Positions 1 to 12,900 of a stretch of 64,000 bases of DNA are shown here, piece by piece; the first letter of the stretch is position 1, and every line of letters begins with the position of its first letter. The DNA comes from Rutpela maculata (Eukaryota > Arthropoda > Insecta > Coleoptera > Cerambycidae). Both the position numbers and the translations under genes were made by a program. The stretch lies in assembly GCA_936432065.2 (NCBI GenBank), contig OW386294.2, positions 46,328,842 to 46,392,841 of the forward strand, given 5' to 3'. The notes under the pieces are model-generated. The model was not told where the DNA came from. It ran no database searches and was given only the letters and a program-made list of their open reading frames with translations.

Positions 1-3
1 TAA

Positions 4-228
4 ATGATTCGTATTGAATGTTTAACTCGATTCAAAAATGTGCTTTTACTATGCGATAACATGGTAAAACATGCTTTAACGTCGTCGAATCAAAAAATGT
101 TGTTAACAAAAGTTCCTAGTCATGACTTTTCTAGGCGAAAAGGCGTCTTGGGAAAATCTCGTAAAACCCACCGTTATCGAAAAAACTCACTTCAAAATGC
201 ATTTTTGCTATTTGATCATTTGAAGTAA
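4..228 (+). other. Representative class A monomer open frame (74 codons), probably not a gene
   Basis: This is one instance of the frame found in every + strand monomer: ATG at 4, TAA at 226-228, a Lys/Arg-rich 74-residue translation. I recognise no domain, signal peptide, membrane segment or catalytic motif. Other class A copies start at 281, 1112, 1389, 2220, 2774 and onward. Variation between monomers argues against selection on a protein. In my hand tally of variant sites about 18 change the amino acid (Lys/Glu, Met/Arg, Asp/Glu, Arg/Gly, Asn/Ile, Leu/His, Lys/Ile, His/Tyr and others) and about 6 are silent, roughly the neutral expectation. On the - side the frame is often broken with no sign of cost. 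A transcribed satellite peptide cannot be excluded from sequence alone. Confidence 0.75.
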
Positions 229-536
229 ACGTACACTATACTTTGTTGAGTCGAATACAACGTTCTATGTATGCTTGTAAATGATTCGTATTGAATGTTT
301 AACTCGATTCAAAAATGTGCTTTTACTATGCGATAACATGGTAAAACATGCTTTAACGTCGTCGAATCAAAAAATGTTGTTAACAAAAGTTCCTAGTCAT
401 GACTTTTCTAGGCGAAAAGGTGTCTTGGGAAAATCTCGTAAAACCCACCGTTATCGAAAAAACTCACTTCAAAATGCATTTTTGCTATTTGATCATTTGA
501 AGTAAACGTTCATTCTACTTTGTTGATTCGAATACA

Positions 537-782
537 TTGTTCTATAGAAGCTTGTATATGATTCGTACTGAATGTTTAAATCGATTCAGAAATGTGCTGT
601 TACGATCCGATGACATGGTAAAACATGCTTTAACGTCGTCGAATCAAAAAATGTTGTTAACAAAAGTTCCTAGTCATGAATTTTCTAGGCGAAAAGGTCT
701 CTTGGGAAAATCTCGTAAAACCCACCGTTATCGAAAAAACTCACTTCAAAATGCATTTTTGCTATTTGATCATTTGAAGTAA
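537..782 (+). other. Representative class B monomer open frame (74 codons from ATG 558, 81 if ATT is counted), probably not a gene
   Basis: Class B monomers differ from class A in the linker and the N-terminal half. The frame can be extended seven codons upstream because the B linker has no stop there, but that extension begins with ATT, which is not a normal eukaryotic start. The first ATG is at 558, giving the same 74-codon length as class A. The B body carries Thr-Glu-Cys-Leu-Asn-Arg-Phe-Arg in place of Ile-Glu-Cys-Leu-Thr-Arg-Phe-Lys near the start, and usually Arg-Ser-Asp-Asp-Met further on. The linker contains AAGCTT. No domain is recognisable. The entry documents the second monomer class rather than claiming a gene. 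Confidence 0.75.
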
Positions 783-1111
783 ACATTCATTCTACTTTGT
801 TGATTCGAATACATTGTTCTATAGAAGCTTGTATATGATTCGTACTGAATGTTTAAATCGATTTAGAAATGTGCTGTTACGATCCGATGACATGGTAAAA
901 CATGCTTTAACGTCGTCGAATCAAAAAATGTTGTTAACAAAAGTTCCTAGTCATGAATTTTCTAGGCGAAAAGGTCTCTTGGGAAAATCTCGTAAAACCC
1001 ACCGTTATCGAAAAAACTCACTTCAAAATGCATTTTTGCTATTTGATCATTTGAAGTAAACGTACACTATACTTTGTTGAGTCGAATACAACGTTCTATG
1101 TATGCTTGTAA

Positions 1112-4100
1112 ATGATTCGTATTGAATGTTTAACTCGATTCAAAATTGTGCATTTACTATCCGATGACATGATAAAACATGCTTTAACGTCGTCGAATCA
1201 AAAAAGGTTGTTAACAGAAGTTCCTAGTCATGAATTTTCTAGGCGAAAAGGTCTCTTGGGAAAATCTCGTAAAACCCACCGTTATGGAAAAAACTCACTT
1301 CAAAATGCATTTTTGCTATTTGATCATTTGAAGTAAACGTACACTATACTTTGTTGAGTCGAATACAACGTTCTATGTATGCTTGTAAATGATTCGTATT
1401 GAATGTTTAACTCGATTCAAAAATGTGCTTTTACTATGCGAAGACATGGTAAAACATGCTTTAACGTCGTCGAATCAAAAAATGTTGTTAACAAAAGTTC
1501 CTAGTCATGACTTTTCTGGGCGAAAAGGTGTCTTGGGAAAATCTCGTAAAACCCACCGTTATCGAAAAAACTCACTTCAAAATGCATTTTTGCTATTTGA
1601 TCATTTGAAGTAAACGTTGATTCTACTTTGTTGATTCGAATACATTGTTCTATAGAAGCTTGTATATGATTCGTACCGAATGTTTAAATCGATTCAGAAA
1701 TGTGCTGTTACGATCCGATGACATGGTAAAACATGCTTTAACGTCGTCGAATCAAAAAATGTTGTTAACAAAAGTTCCTAGTCATGACTTTTCTAGGCGA
1801 AAAGGTCTCTTGGGAAAATCTCGTAAAACCCACCGTTACCGTAAAAACTCACTTCAAAATGCATTTTTGCTATTTGATCATTTGAAGTAAACGTTGATTC
1901 TACTTTGTTGATTCGAATACATTGTTCTATAGAAGCTTGTATATGATTCGTACTGAATGTTTAAATCGATTCAGAAATGTGCTGTTACGATCCGATGACA
2001 TGGTAAAACATGCTTTAACGTCGTCGAATCAAAAAATGTTGTTAACAGAAGTTCCTAGTCATGAATTTTCTAGGCGAAAAGGTCTCTTGGGAAAATCTCG
2101 TAAAACCCACCGTTACCGAAAAAACTCACTTCAAAATGCATTTTTGCTATTTGATCATTTGAAGTAAACGTACACTATACTTTGTTGAGTCGAATACAAC
2201 GTTCTATGTATGCTTGTAAATGATTCGTATTGAATGTTTAACTCGATTCAAAAATGTGCTTTTACTATGCGATAACATGGTAAAACATGCTTTAACGTCG
2301 TCGAATCAAAAAATGTTGTTAACAAAAGTTCCTAGTCATGACTTTTCTAGGCGAAAAGGTGTCTTGGGAAAATCTCGTAAAACCCACCGTTATCGAAAAA
2401 ACTCACTTCAAAATGCATTTTTGCTATTTGATCATTTGAAGTAAACGTTCATTCTACTTTGTTGATTCGAATACATTGTTCTATAGAAGCTTGTATATGA
2501 TTCGTACTGAATGTTTAAATCGATTTAGAAATGTGCTGTTACGATCCGATGACATGGTAAAACATGCTTTAACGTCGTCGAATCAAAAAATGTTGTTAAC
2601 AAAAGTTCCTAGTCATGACTTTTCTAGGCGAAAAGGCGTCTTGGGAAAATCTCGTAAAACCCACCGTTATCGAAAAAACTCACTTCAAAATGCATTTTTG
2701 CTATTTGATCATTTGAAGTAAACGTACACTATACTTTGTTGAGTCGAATACAACGTTCTATGTATGCTTGTAAATGATTCGTATTGAATGTTTAACTCGA
2801 TTCAAAATTGTGCATTTACTATCCGATGACATGATAAAACATGCTTTAACGTCGTCGAATCAAAAAATGTTGTTAACAGAAGTTCCTAGTCATGAATTTT
2901 CTAGGCGAAAAGGTCTCTTGGGAAAATCTCGTAAAACCCACCGTTACCGAAAAAACTCACTTCAAAATGCATTTTTGCTATTTGATCATTTGAAGTAAAC
3001 GTTGATTCTACTTTGTTGATTCGAATACATTGTTCTATAGAAGCTTGTATATGATTCGTACTGAATGTTTAAATCGATTTAGAAATGTGCTGTTACGATC
3101 CGATGACATGGTAAAACATGCTTTAACGTCGTCGAATCAAAAAATGTTCTTAACAAAAGTTCCTAGTCATGACTTTTCTAGGCGAAAAGGCGTCTTGGGA
3201 AAATCTCGTAAAACCCACCGTTATCGAAAAAACTCACTTCAAAATGCATTTTTGCTATTTGATCATTTGAAGTAAACGTATACTATACTTTGTTGAGTCG
3301 AATACAACGTTCTATGTATGCTTGTAAATGATTCGTATTGAATGTTTAACTCGATTCAAAAATGTGCTTTTACTATGCGATAACATGGTAAAACATGCTT
3401 TAACGTCGTCGAATCAAAAAATGTTGTTAACAAAAGTTCCTAGTCATGACTTTTCTAGGCGAAAAGGTGTCTTGGGAAAATCTCGTAAAACCCACCGTTA
3501 TCGAAAAAACTCACTTCAAAATGCATTTTTGCTATTTGATCATTTGAAGTAAACGTTCATTCTACTTTGTTGATTCGAATACATTGTTCTATAGAAGCTT
3601 GTATATGATTCGTACCGAATGTTTAAATCGATTCAGAAATGTGCTGTTACGATCCGATGACATGGTAAAACATGCTTTAACGTCGTCGAATCAAAAAATG
3701 TTGTTAACAAAAGTTCCTAGTCATGAATTTTCTAGGCGAAAAGGTCTCTTGGGAAAATCTCGTAAAACCCACCGTTATCGAAAAAACTCACTTCAAAATG
3801 CATTTTTGCTATTTGATCATTTGAAGTAAACGTTCATTCTACTTTGTTGATTCGAATACATTGTTCTATAGAAGCTTGTATATGATTCGTACTGAATGTT
3901 TAAATCGATTCAGAAATGTGCTGTTACGATCCGATGACATGGTAAAACATGCTTTAACGTCGTCGAATCAAAAAATGTTGTTAACAAAAGTTCCTAGTCA
4001 TGACTTTTCTAGGCGAAAAGGTCTCTTGGGAAAATCTCGTAAAACCCACCGTTATGGAAAAAACTCACTTCAAAATGCATTTTTGCTATTTGATCATTTG

Positions 4101-4989
4101 AAGTAAACGTACACTATACTTTGTTGAGTCGAATACAACGTTCTATGTATGCTTGTAAATGATTCGTATTGAATGTTTAACTCGATTCAAAATTGTGCAT
4201 TTACTATCCGATGACATGATAAAACATGCTTTAACGTCGTCGAATCAAAAAATGTTGTTAACAGAAGTTCCTAGTCATGAATTTTCTAGGCGAATAGGTC
4301 TCTTGGGAAAATCTCGTAAAACCCACCGTTACCGAAAAAACTCACTTCAAAATGCATTTCTGATATTTGATTATTTGAAGTAAACGTTCACTCTACTTTG
4401 TTGAGTCGAATACATTGTTCTATAGAAGCTTGTATATGATTCGTACTGAATGTTTAAATCGATTCAGAAATGTGCTGTTACGATCCGATGACATGGTAAA
4501 ACATGCTTTAACGTCGTCGAATCAAAAAATGTTGTTAACAAAAGTTCCTAGTCATGAATTTTCTAGGCGAAAAGGTCTCTTGGGAAAATCTCGTAAAACC
4601 CACCGTTATCGAAAAAACTCACTTCAAAATGCATTTTTGCTATTTGATCATTTGAAGTAAACGTTCATTCTACTTTGTTGATTCGAATACATTGTTCTAT
4701 AGAAGCTTGTATATGATTCGTACTGAATGTTTAAATCGATTTAGAAATGTGCTGTTACGATCCGATGACATGGTAAAACATGCTTTAACGTCGTCGAATC
4801 AAAAAATGTTGTTAACAAAAGTTCCTAGTCATGACTTTTCTAGGCGAAAAGGCGTCTTGGGAAAATCTCGTAAAACCCACCGTTATCGAAAAAACTCACT
4901 TCAAAATGCATTTTTGCTATTTGATCATTTGAAGTAAACGTATACTATACTTTGTTGAGTCGAATACAACGTTCTATGTATGCTTGTAA
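1112..4989 (+). repeat. HOR copy 0, 14 monomers (3,878 bp)
   Basis: This copy starts with the diagnostic monomer in which AAAAGG replaces AAAATG (Met to Arg), followed by the Cys-Glu-Asp-Met / Ser-Gly-Arg-Lys monomer at 1389. That pair marks the start of each HOR. Compared with the 17-mer, the five monomers between the sixth and the twelfth are replaced by two (2774 and 3051). The 2774 monomer is class A with a Leu-Leu-Phe-Asp-His end, and the one at 3051 has a private Leu-to-Phe change (ATGTTC at about 3147). The remaining monomers follow 17-mer order. Confidence 0.88.
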
Positions 4990-7900
4990 ATGATTCGTAT
5001 TGAATGTTTAACTCGATTCAAAATTGTGCATTTACTATCCGATGACATGATAAAACATGCTTTAACGTCGTCGAATCAAAAAAGGTTGTTAACAGAAGTT
5101 CCTAGTCATGAATTTTCTAGGCGAAAAGGTCTCTTGGGAAAATCTCGTAAAACCCACCGTTATGGAAAAAACTCACTTCAAAATGCATTTTTGCTATTTG
5201 ATCATTTGAAGTAAACGTACACTATACTTTGTTGAGTCGAATACAACGTTCTATGTATGCTTGTAAATGATTCGTATTGAATGTTTAACTCGATTCAAAA
5301 ATGTGCTTTTACTATGCGAAGACATGGTAAAACATGCTTTAACGTCGTCGAATCAAAAAATGTTGTTAACAAAAGTTCCTAGTCATGACTTTTCTGGGCG
5401 AAAAGGTGTCTTGGGAAAATCTCGTAAAACCCACCGTTATCGAAAAAACTCACTTCAAAATGCATTTTTGCTATTTGATCATTTGAAGTAAACGTTGATT
5501 CTACTTTGTTGATTCGAATACATTGTTCTATAGAAGCTTGTATATGATTCGTACCGAATGTTTAAATCGATTCAGAAATGTGCTGTTACGATCCGATGAC
5601 ATGGTAAAACATGCTTTAACGTCGTCGAATCAAAAAATGTTGTTAACAAAAGTTCCTAGTCATGACTTTTCTAGGCGAAAAGGTCTCTTGGGAAAATCTC
5701 GTAAAACCCACCGTTACCGTAAAAACTCACTTCAAAATGCATTTTTGCTATTTGATCATTTGAAGTAAACGTTGATTCTACTTTGTTGATTCGAATACAT
5801 TGTTCTATAGAAGCTTGTATATGATTCGTACTGAATGTTTAAATCGATTCAGAAATGTGCTGTTACGATCCGATGACATGGTAAAACATGCTTTAACGTC
5901 GTCGAATCAAAAAATGTTGTTAACAGAAGTTCCTAGTCATGAATTTTCTAGGCGAAAAGGTCTCTTGGGAAAATCTCGTAAAACCCACCGTTACCGAAAA
6001 AACTCACTTCAAAATGCATTTTTGCTATTTGATCATTTGAAGTAAACGTACACTATACTTTGTTGAGTCGAATACAACGTTCTATGTATGCTTGTAAATG
6101 ATTCGTATTGAATGTTTAACTCGATTCAAAAATGTGCTTTTACTATGCGATAACATGGTAAAACATGCTTTAACGTCGTCGAATCAAAAAATGTTGTTAA
6201 CAAAAGTTCCTAGTCATGACTTTTCTAGGCGAAAAGGTGTCTTGGGAAAATCTCGTAAAACCCACCGTTATCGAAAAAACTCACTTCAAAATGCATTTTT
6301 GCTATTTGATCATTTGAAGTAAACGTTCATTCTACTTTGTTGATTCGAATACATTGTTCTATAGAAGCTTGTATATGATTCGTACTGAATGTTTAAATCG
6401 ATTTAGAAATGTGCTGTTACGATCCGATGACATGGTAAAACATGCTTTAACGTCGTCGAATCAAAAAATGTTGTTAACAAAAGTTCCTAGTCATGACTTT
6501 TCTAGGCGAAAAGGCGTCTTGGGAAAATCTCGTAAAACCCACCGTTATCGAAAAAACTCACTTCAAAATGCATTTTTGCTATTTGATCATTTGAAGTAAA
6601 CGTACACTATACTTTGTTGAGTCGAATACAACGTTCTATGTATGCTTGTAAATGATTCGTATTGAATGTTTAACTCAATTCAAAAATGTGCTTTTACTAT
6701 GCGATAACATGGTAAAACATGCTTTAACGTCGTCGAATCAAAAAATGTTGTTAACAAAAGTTCCTAGTCATGACTTTTCTAGGCGAAAAGGTGTCTTGGG
6801 AAAATCTCGTAAAACCCACCGTTATCGAAAAAACTCACTTCAAAATGCATTTTTGCTATTTGATCATTTGAAGTAAACGTTCATTCTACTTTGTTGATTC
6901 GAATACATTGTTCTATAGAAGCTTGTATATGATTCGTACCGAATGTTTAAATCGATTCAGAAATGTGCTGTTACGATCCGATGACATGGTAAAACATGCT
7001 TTAACGTCGTCGAATCAAAAAATGTTGTTAACAAAAGTTCCTAGTCATGAATTTTCTAGGCGAAAAGGTCTCTTGGGAAAATCTCGTAAAACCCACCGTT
7101 ATCGAAAAAACTCACTTCAAAATGCATTTTTGCTATTTGATCATTTGAAGTAAACGTACACTATACTTTGTTGAGTCGAATACAACGTTCTATGTATGCT
7201 TGTAAATGATTCGTATTGAATGTTTAACTCGATTCAAAATTGTGCATTTAATATCCGATGACATGATAAAACATGCTTTAACGTCGTCGAATCAAAAAAT
7301 GTTGTTAACAGAAGTTCCTAGTCATGAATTTTCTAGGCGAATAGGTCTCTTGGGAAAATCTCGTAAAACCCACCGTTACCGAAAAAACTCACTTCAAAAT
7401 GCATTTCTGATATTTGATTATTTGAAGTAAACGTTCACTCTACTTTGTTGAGTCGAATACATTGTTCTATAGAAGCTTGTATATGATTCGTACTGAATGT
7501 TTAAATCGATTCAGAAATGTGCTGTTACGATCCGATGACATGGTAAAACATGCTTTAACGTCGTCGAATCAAAAAATGTTGTTAACAAAAGTTCCTAGTC
7601 ATGAATTTTCTAGGCGAAAAGGTCTCTTGGGAAAATCTCGTAAAACCCACCGTTATCGAAAAAACTCACTTCAAAATGCATTTTTGCTATTTGATCATTT
7701 GAAGTAAACGTTCATTCTACTTTGTTGATTCGAATACATTGTTCTATAGAAGCTTGTATATGATTCGTACTGAATGTTTAAATCGATTTAGAAATGTGCT
7801 GTTACGATCCGATGACATGGTAAAACATGCTTTAACGTCGTCGAATCAAAAAATGTTGTTAACAAAAGTTCCTAGTCATGACTTTTCTAGGCGAAAAGGC

Positions 7901-9975
7901 GTCTTGGGAAAATCTCGTAAAACCCACCGTTATCGAAAAAACTCACTTCAAAATGCATTTTTGCTATTTGATCATTTGAAGTAAACGTTGATTCTACTTT
8001 GTTGATTCGAATACATTGTTCTATAGAAGCTTGTATATGATTCGTACCGAATGTTTAAATCGATTCAGAAATGTGCTGTTACGATCCGATGACATGGTAA
8101 AACATGCTTTAACGTCGTCGAATCAAAAAATGTTGTTAACAAAAGTTCCTAGTCATGACTTTTCTAGGCGAAAAGGTCTCTTGGGAAAATCTCGTAAAAC
8201 CCACCGTTACCGTAAAAACTCACTTCAAAATGCATTTTTGCTATTTGATCATTTGAAGTAAACGTTGATTCTACTTTGTTGATTCGAATACATTGTTCTA
8301 TAGAAGCTTGTATATGATTCGTACTGAATGTTTAAATCGATTCAGAAATGTGCTGTTACGATCCGATGACATGGTAAAACATGCTTTAACGTCGTCGAAT
8401 CAAAAAATGTTGTTAACAGAAGTTCCTAGTCATGAATTTTCTAGGCGAAAAGGTCTCTTGGGAAAATCTCGTAAAACCCACCGTTACCGAAAAAACTCAC
8501 TTCAAAATGCATTTTTGCTATTTGATCATTTGAAGTAAACGTACACTATACTTTGTTGAGTCGAATACAACGTTCTATGTATGCTTGTAAATGATTCGTA
8601 TTGAATGTTTAACTCGATTCAAAAATGTGCTTTTACTATGCGATAACATGGTAAAACATGCTTTAACGTCGTCGAATCAAAAAATGTTGTTAACAAAAGT
8701 TCCTAGTCATGAATTTTCTAGGCGAAAAGGTCTCTTGGGAAAATCTCGTAAAACCCACCGTTATCGAAAAAACTCACTTCAAAATGCATTTTTGCTATTT
8801 GATCATTTGAAGTAAACGTTCATTCTACTTTGTTGATTCGAATACATTGTTCTATAGAAGCTTGTATATGATTCGTACTGAATGTTTAAATCGATTCAGA
8901 AATGTGCTGTTACGATCCGATGACATGGTAAAACATGCTTTAACGTCGTCGAATCAAAAAATGTTGTTAACAAAAGTTCCTAGTCATGACTTTTCTAGGC
9001 GAAAAGGTCTCTTGGGAAAATCTCGTAAAACCCACCGTTATGGAAAAAACTCACTTCAAAATGCATTTTTGCTATTTGATCATTTGAAGTAAACGTACAC
9101 TATACTTTGTTGAGTCGAATACAACGTTCTATGTATGCTTGTAAATGATTCGTATTGAATGTTTAACTCGATTCAAAATTGTGCATTTACTATCCGATGA
9201 CATGATAAAACATGCTTTAACGTCGTCGAATCAAAAAATGTTGTTAACAGAAGTTCCTAGTCATGAATTTTCTAGGCGAATAGGTCTCTTGGGAAAATCT
9301 CGTAAAACCCACCGTTACCGAAAAAACTCACTTCAAAATGCATTTCTGATATTTGATTATTTGAAGTAAACGTTCACTCTACTTTGTTGAGTCGAATACA
9401 TTGTTCTATAGAAGCTTGTATATGATTCGTACTGAATGTTTAAATCGATTCAGAAATGTGCTGTTACGATCCGATGACATGGTAAAACATGCTTTAACGT
9501 CGTCGAATCAAAAAATGTTGTTAACAAAAGTTCCTAGTCATGAATTTTCTAGGCGAAAAGGTCTCTTGGGAAAATCTCGTAAAACCCACCGTTATCGAAA
9601 AAACTCACTTCAAAATGCATTTTTGCTATTTGATCATTTGAAGTAAACGTTCATTCTACTTTGTTGATTCGAATACATTGTTCTATAGAAGCTTGTATAT
9701 GATTCGTACTGAATGTTTAAATCGATTTAGAAATGTGCTGTTACGATCCGATGACATGGTAAAACATGCTTTAACGTCGTCGAATCAAAAAATGTTGTTA
9801 ACAAAAGTTCCTAGTCATGACTTTTCTAGGCGAAAAGGCGTCTTGGGAAAATCTCGTAAAACCCACCGTTATCGAAAAAACTCACTTCAAAATGCATTTT
9901 TGCTATTTGATCATTTGAAGTAAACGTATACTATACTTTGTTGAGTCGAATACAACGTTCTATGTATGCTTGTAA
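4990..9975 (+). repeat. HOR copy 1, 18 monomers (4,986 bp)
   Basis: Monomers 1-11 match the 17-mer order. Then the monomers at 8037 and 8314 repeat those at 5544 and 5821, and the monomer at 8591 is a hybrid: its first half is the Cys-Asp-Asn-Met class A type and its second half is the Glu-Phe, Gly-Leu-Leu type. The last four monomers again follow the 17-mer. The net difference, two gained and one lost, is what out-of-register exchange between HORs would produce. Confidence 0.88.
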
Positions 9976-12900
9976 ATGATTCGTATTGAATGTTTAACTC
10001 GATTCAAAATTGTGCATTTACTATCCGATGACATGATAAAACATGCTTTAACGTCGTCGAATCAAAAAAGGTTGTTAACAGAAGTTCCTAGTCATGAATT
10101 TTCTAGGCGAAAAGGTCTCTTGGGAAAATCTCGTAAAACCCACCGTTATGGAAAAAACTCACTTCAAAATGCATTTTTGCTATTTGATCATTTGAAGTAA
10201 ACGTACACTATACTTTGTTGAGTCGAATACAACGTTCTATGTATGCTTGTAAATGATTCGTATTGAATGTTTAACTCGATTCAAAAATGTGCTTTTACTA
10301 TGCGAAGACATGGTAAAACATGCTTTAACGTCGTCGAATCAAAAAATGTTGTTAACAAAAGTTCCTAGTCATGACTTTTCTGGGCGAAAAGGTGTCTTGG
10401 GAAAATCTCGTAAAACCCACCGTTATCGAAAAAACTCACTTCAAAATGCATTTTTGCTATTTGATCATTTGAAGTAAACGTTGATTCTACTTTGTTGATT
10501 CGAATACATTGTTCTATAGAAGCTTGTATATGATTCGTACCGAATGTTTAAATCGATTCAGAAATGTGCTGTTACGATCCGATGACATGGTAAAACATGC
10601 TTTAACGTCGTCGAATCAAAAAATGTTGTTAACAAAAGTTCCTAGTCATGACTTTTCTAGGCGAAAAGGTCTCTTGGGAAAATCTCGTAAAACCCACCGT
10701 TACCGTAAAAACTCACTTCAAAATGCATTTTTGCTATTTGATCATTTGAAGTAAACGTTGATTCTACTTTGTTGATTCGAATACATTGTTCTATAGAAGC
10801 TTGTATATGATTCGTACTGAATGTTTAAATCGATTCAGAAATGTGCTGTTACGATCCGATGACATGGTAAAACATGCTTTAACGTCGTCGAATCAAAAAA
10901 TGTTGTTAACAGAAGTTCCTAGTCATGAATTTTCTAGGCGAAAAGGTCTCTTGGGAAAATCTCGTAAAACCCACCGTTACCGAAAAAACTCACTTCAAAA
11001 TGCATTTTTGCTATTTGATCATTTGAAGTAAACGTACACTATACTTTGTTGAGTCGAATACAACGTTCTATGTATGCTTGTAAATGATTCGTATTGAATG
11101 TTTAACTCGATTCAAAAATGTGCTTTTACTATGCGATAACATGGTAAAACATGCTTTAACGTCGTCGAATCAAAAAATGTTGTTAACAAAAGTTCCTAGT
11201 CATGACTTTTCTAGGCGAAAAGGTGTCTTGGGAAAATCTCGTAAAACCCACCGTTATCGAAAAAACTCACTTCAAAATGCATTTTTGCTATTTGATCATT
11301 TGAAGTAAACGTTCATTCTACTTTGTTGATTCGAATACATTGTTCTATAGAAGCTTGTATATGATTCGTACTGAATGTTTAAATCGATTTAGAAATGTGC
11401 TGTTACGATCCGATGACATGGTAAAACATGCTTTAACGTCGTCGAATCAAAAAATGTTGTTAACAAAAGTTCCTAGTCATGACTTTTCTAGGCGAAAAGG
11501 CGTCTTGGGAAAATCTCGTAAAACCCACCGTTATCGAAAAAACTCACTTCAAAATGCATTTTTGCTATTTGATCATTTGAAGTAAACGTACACTATACTT
11601 TGTTGAGTCGAATACAACGTTCTATGTATGCTTGTAAATGATTCGTATTGAATGTTTAACTCAATTCAAAAATGTGCTTTTACTATGCGATAACATGGTA
11701 AAACATGCTTTAACGTCGTCGAATCAAAAAATGTTGTTAACAAAAGTTCCTAGTCATGACTTTTCTAGGCGAAAAGGTGTCTTGGGAAAATCTCGTAAAA
11801 CCCACCGTTATCGAAAAAACTCACTTCAAAATGCATTTTTGCTATTTGATCATTTGAAGTAAACGTTCATTCTACTTTGTTGATTCGAATACATTGTTCT
11901 ATAGAAGCTTGTATATGATTCGTACCGAATGTTTAAATCGATTCAGAAATGTGCTGTTACGATCCGATGACATGGTAAAACATGCTTTAACGTCGTCGAA
12001 TCAAAAAATGTTGTTAACAAAAGTTCCTAGTCATGAATTTTCTAGGCGAAAAGGTCTCTTGGGAAAATCTCGTAAAACCCACCGTTATCGAAAAAACTCA
12101 CTTCAAAATGCATTTTTGCTATTTGATCATTTGAAGTAAACGTACACTATACTTTGTTGAGTCGAATACAACGTTCTATGTATGCTTGTAAATGATTCGT
12201 ATTGAATGTTTAACTCGATTCAAAATTGTGCATTTAATATCCGATGACATGATAAAACATGCTTTAACGTCGTCGAATCAAAAAATGTTGTTAACAGAAG
12301 TTCCTAGTCATGAATTTTCTAGGCGAATAGGTCTCTTGGGAAAATCTCGTAAAACCCACCGTTACCGAAAAAACTCACTTCAAAATGCATTTCTGATATT
12401 TGATTATTTGAAGTAAACGTTCACTCTACTTTGTTGAGTCGAATACATTGTTCTATAGAAGCTTGTATATGATTCGTACTGAATGTTTAAATCGATTCAG
12501 AAATGTGCTGTTACGATCCGATGACATGGTAAAACATGCTTTAACGTCGTCGAATCAAAAAATGTTGTTAACAAAAGTTCCTAGTCATGAATTTTCTAGG
12601 CGAAAAGGTCTCTTGGGAAAATCTCGTAAAACCCACCGTTATCGAAAAAACTCACTTCAAAATGCATTTTTGCTATTTGATCATTTGAAGTAAACGTTCA
12701 TTCTACTTTGTTGATTCGAATACATTGTTCTATAGAAGCTTGTATATGATTCGTACTGAATGTTTAAATCGATTTAGAAATGTGCTGTTACGATCCGATG
12801 ACATGGTAAAACATGCTTTAACGTCGTCGAATCAAAAAATGTTGTTAACAAAAGTTCCTAGTCATGACTTTTCTAGGCGAAAAGGCGTCTTGGGAAAATC

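Larger units (their letters stand above)
1..1111 (+). repeat. Left-edge monomers outside a complete HOR
   Basis: Four monomers (ATGs at 4, 281, 558, 835): two class A of the Cys-Asp-Asn-Met type followed by two class B of the Glu-Phe, Gly-Leu-Leu type. The first two differ by GGCGTC versus GGTGTC around position 140 of the monomer. They do not match the order at the end of the complete HORs to the right, so they look like the tail of a variant HOR cut by the window edge. Confidence 0.8.

Noticed and set aside
4..280. A-tract phasing as evidence of curved DNA
   Set aside because: A-runs in the second half of the monomer are about 12-16 bp apart by eye, not close to the ~10.5-bp helical repeat.
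537..782. 81-codon version of the monomer frame starting at ATT
   Set aside because: ATT is not a usual eukaryotic start; the first ATG (558) gives the same 74-codon length as class A. I treat the difference as a linker feature.
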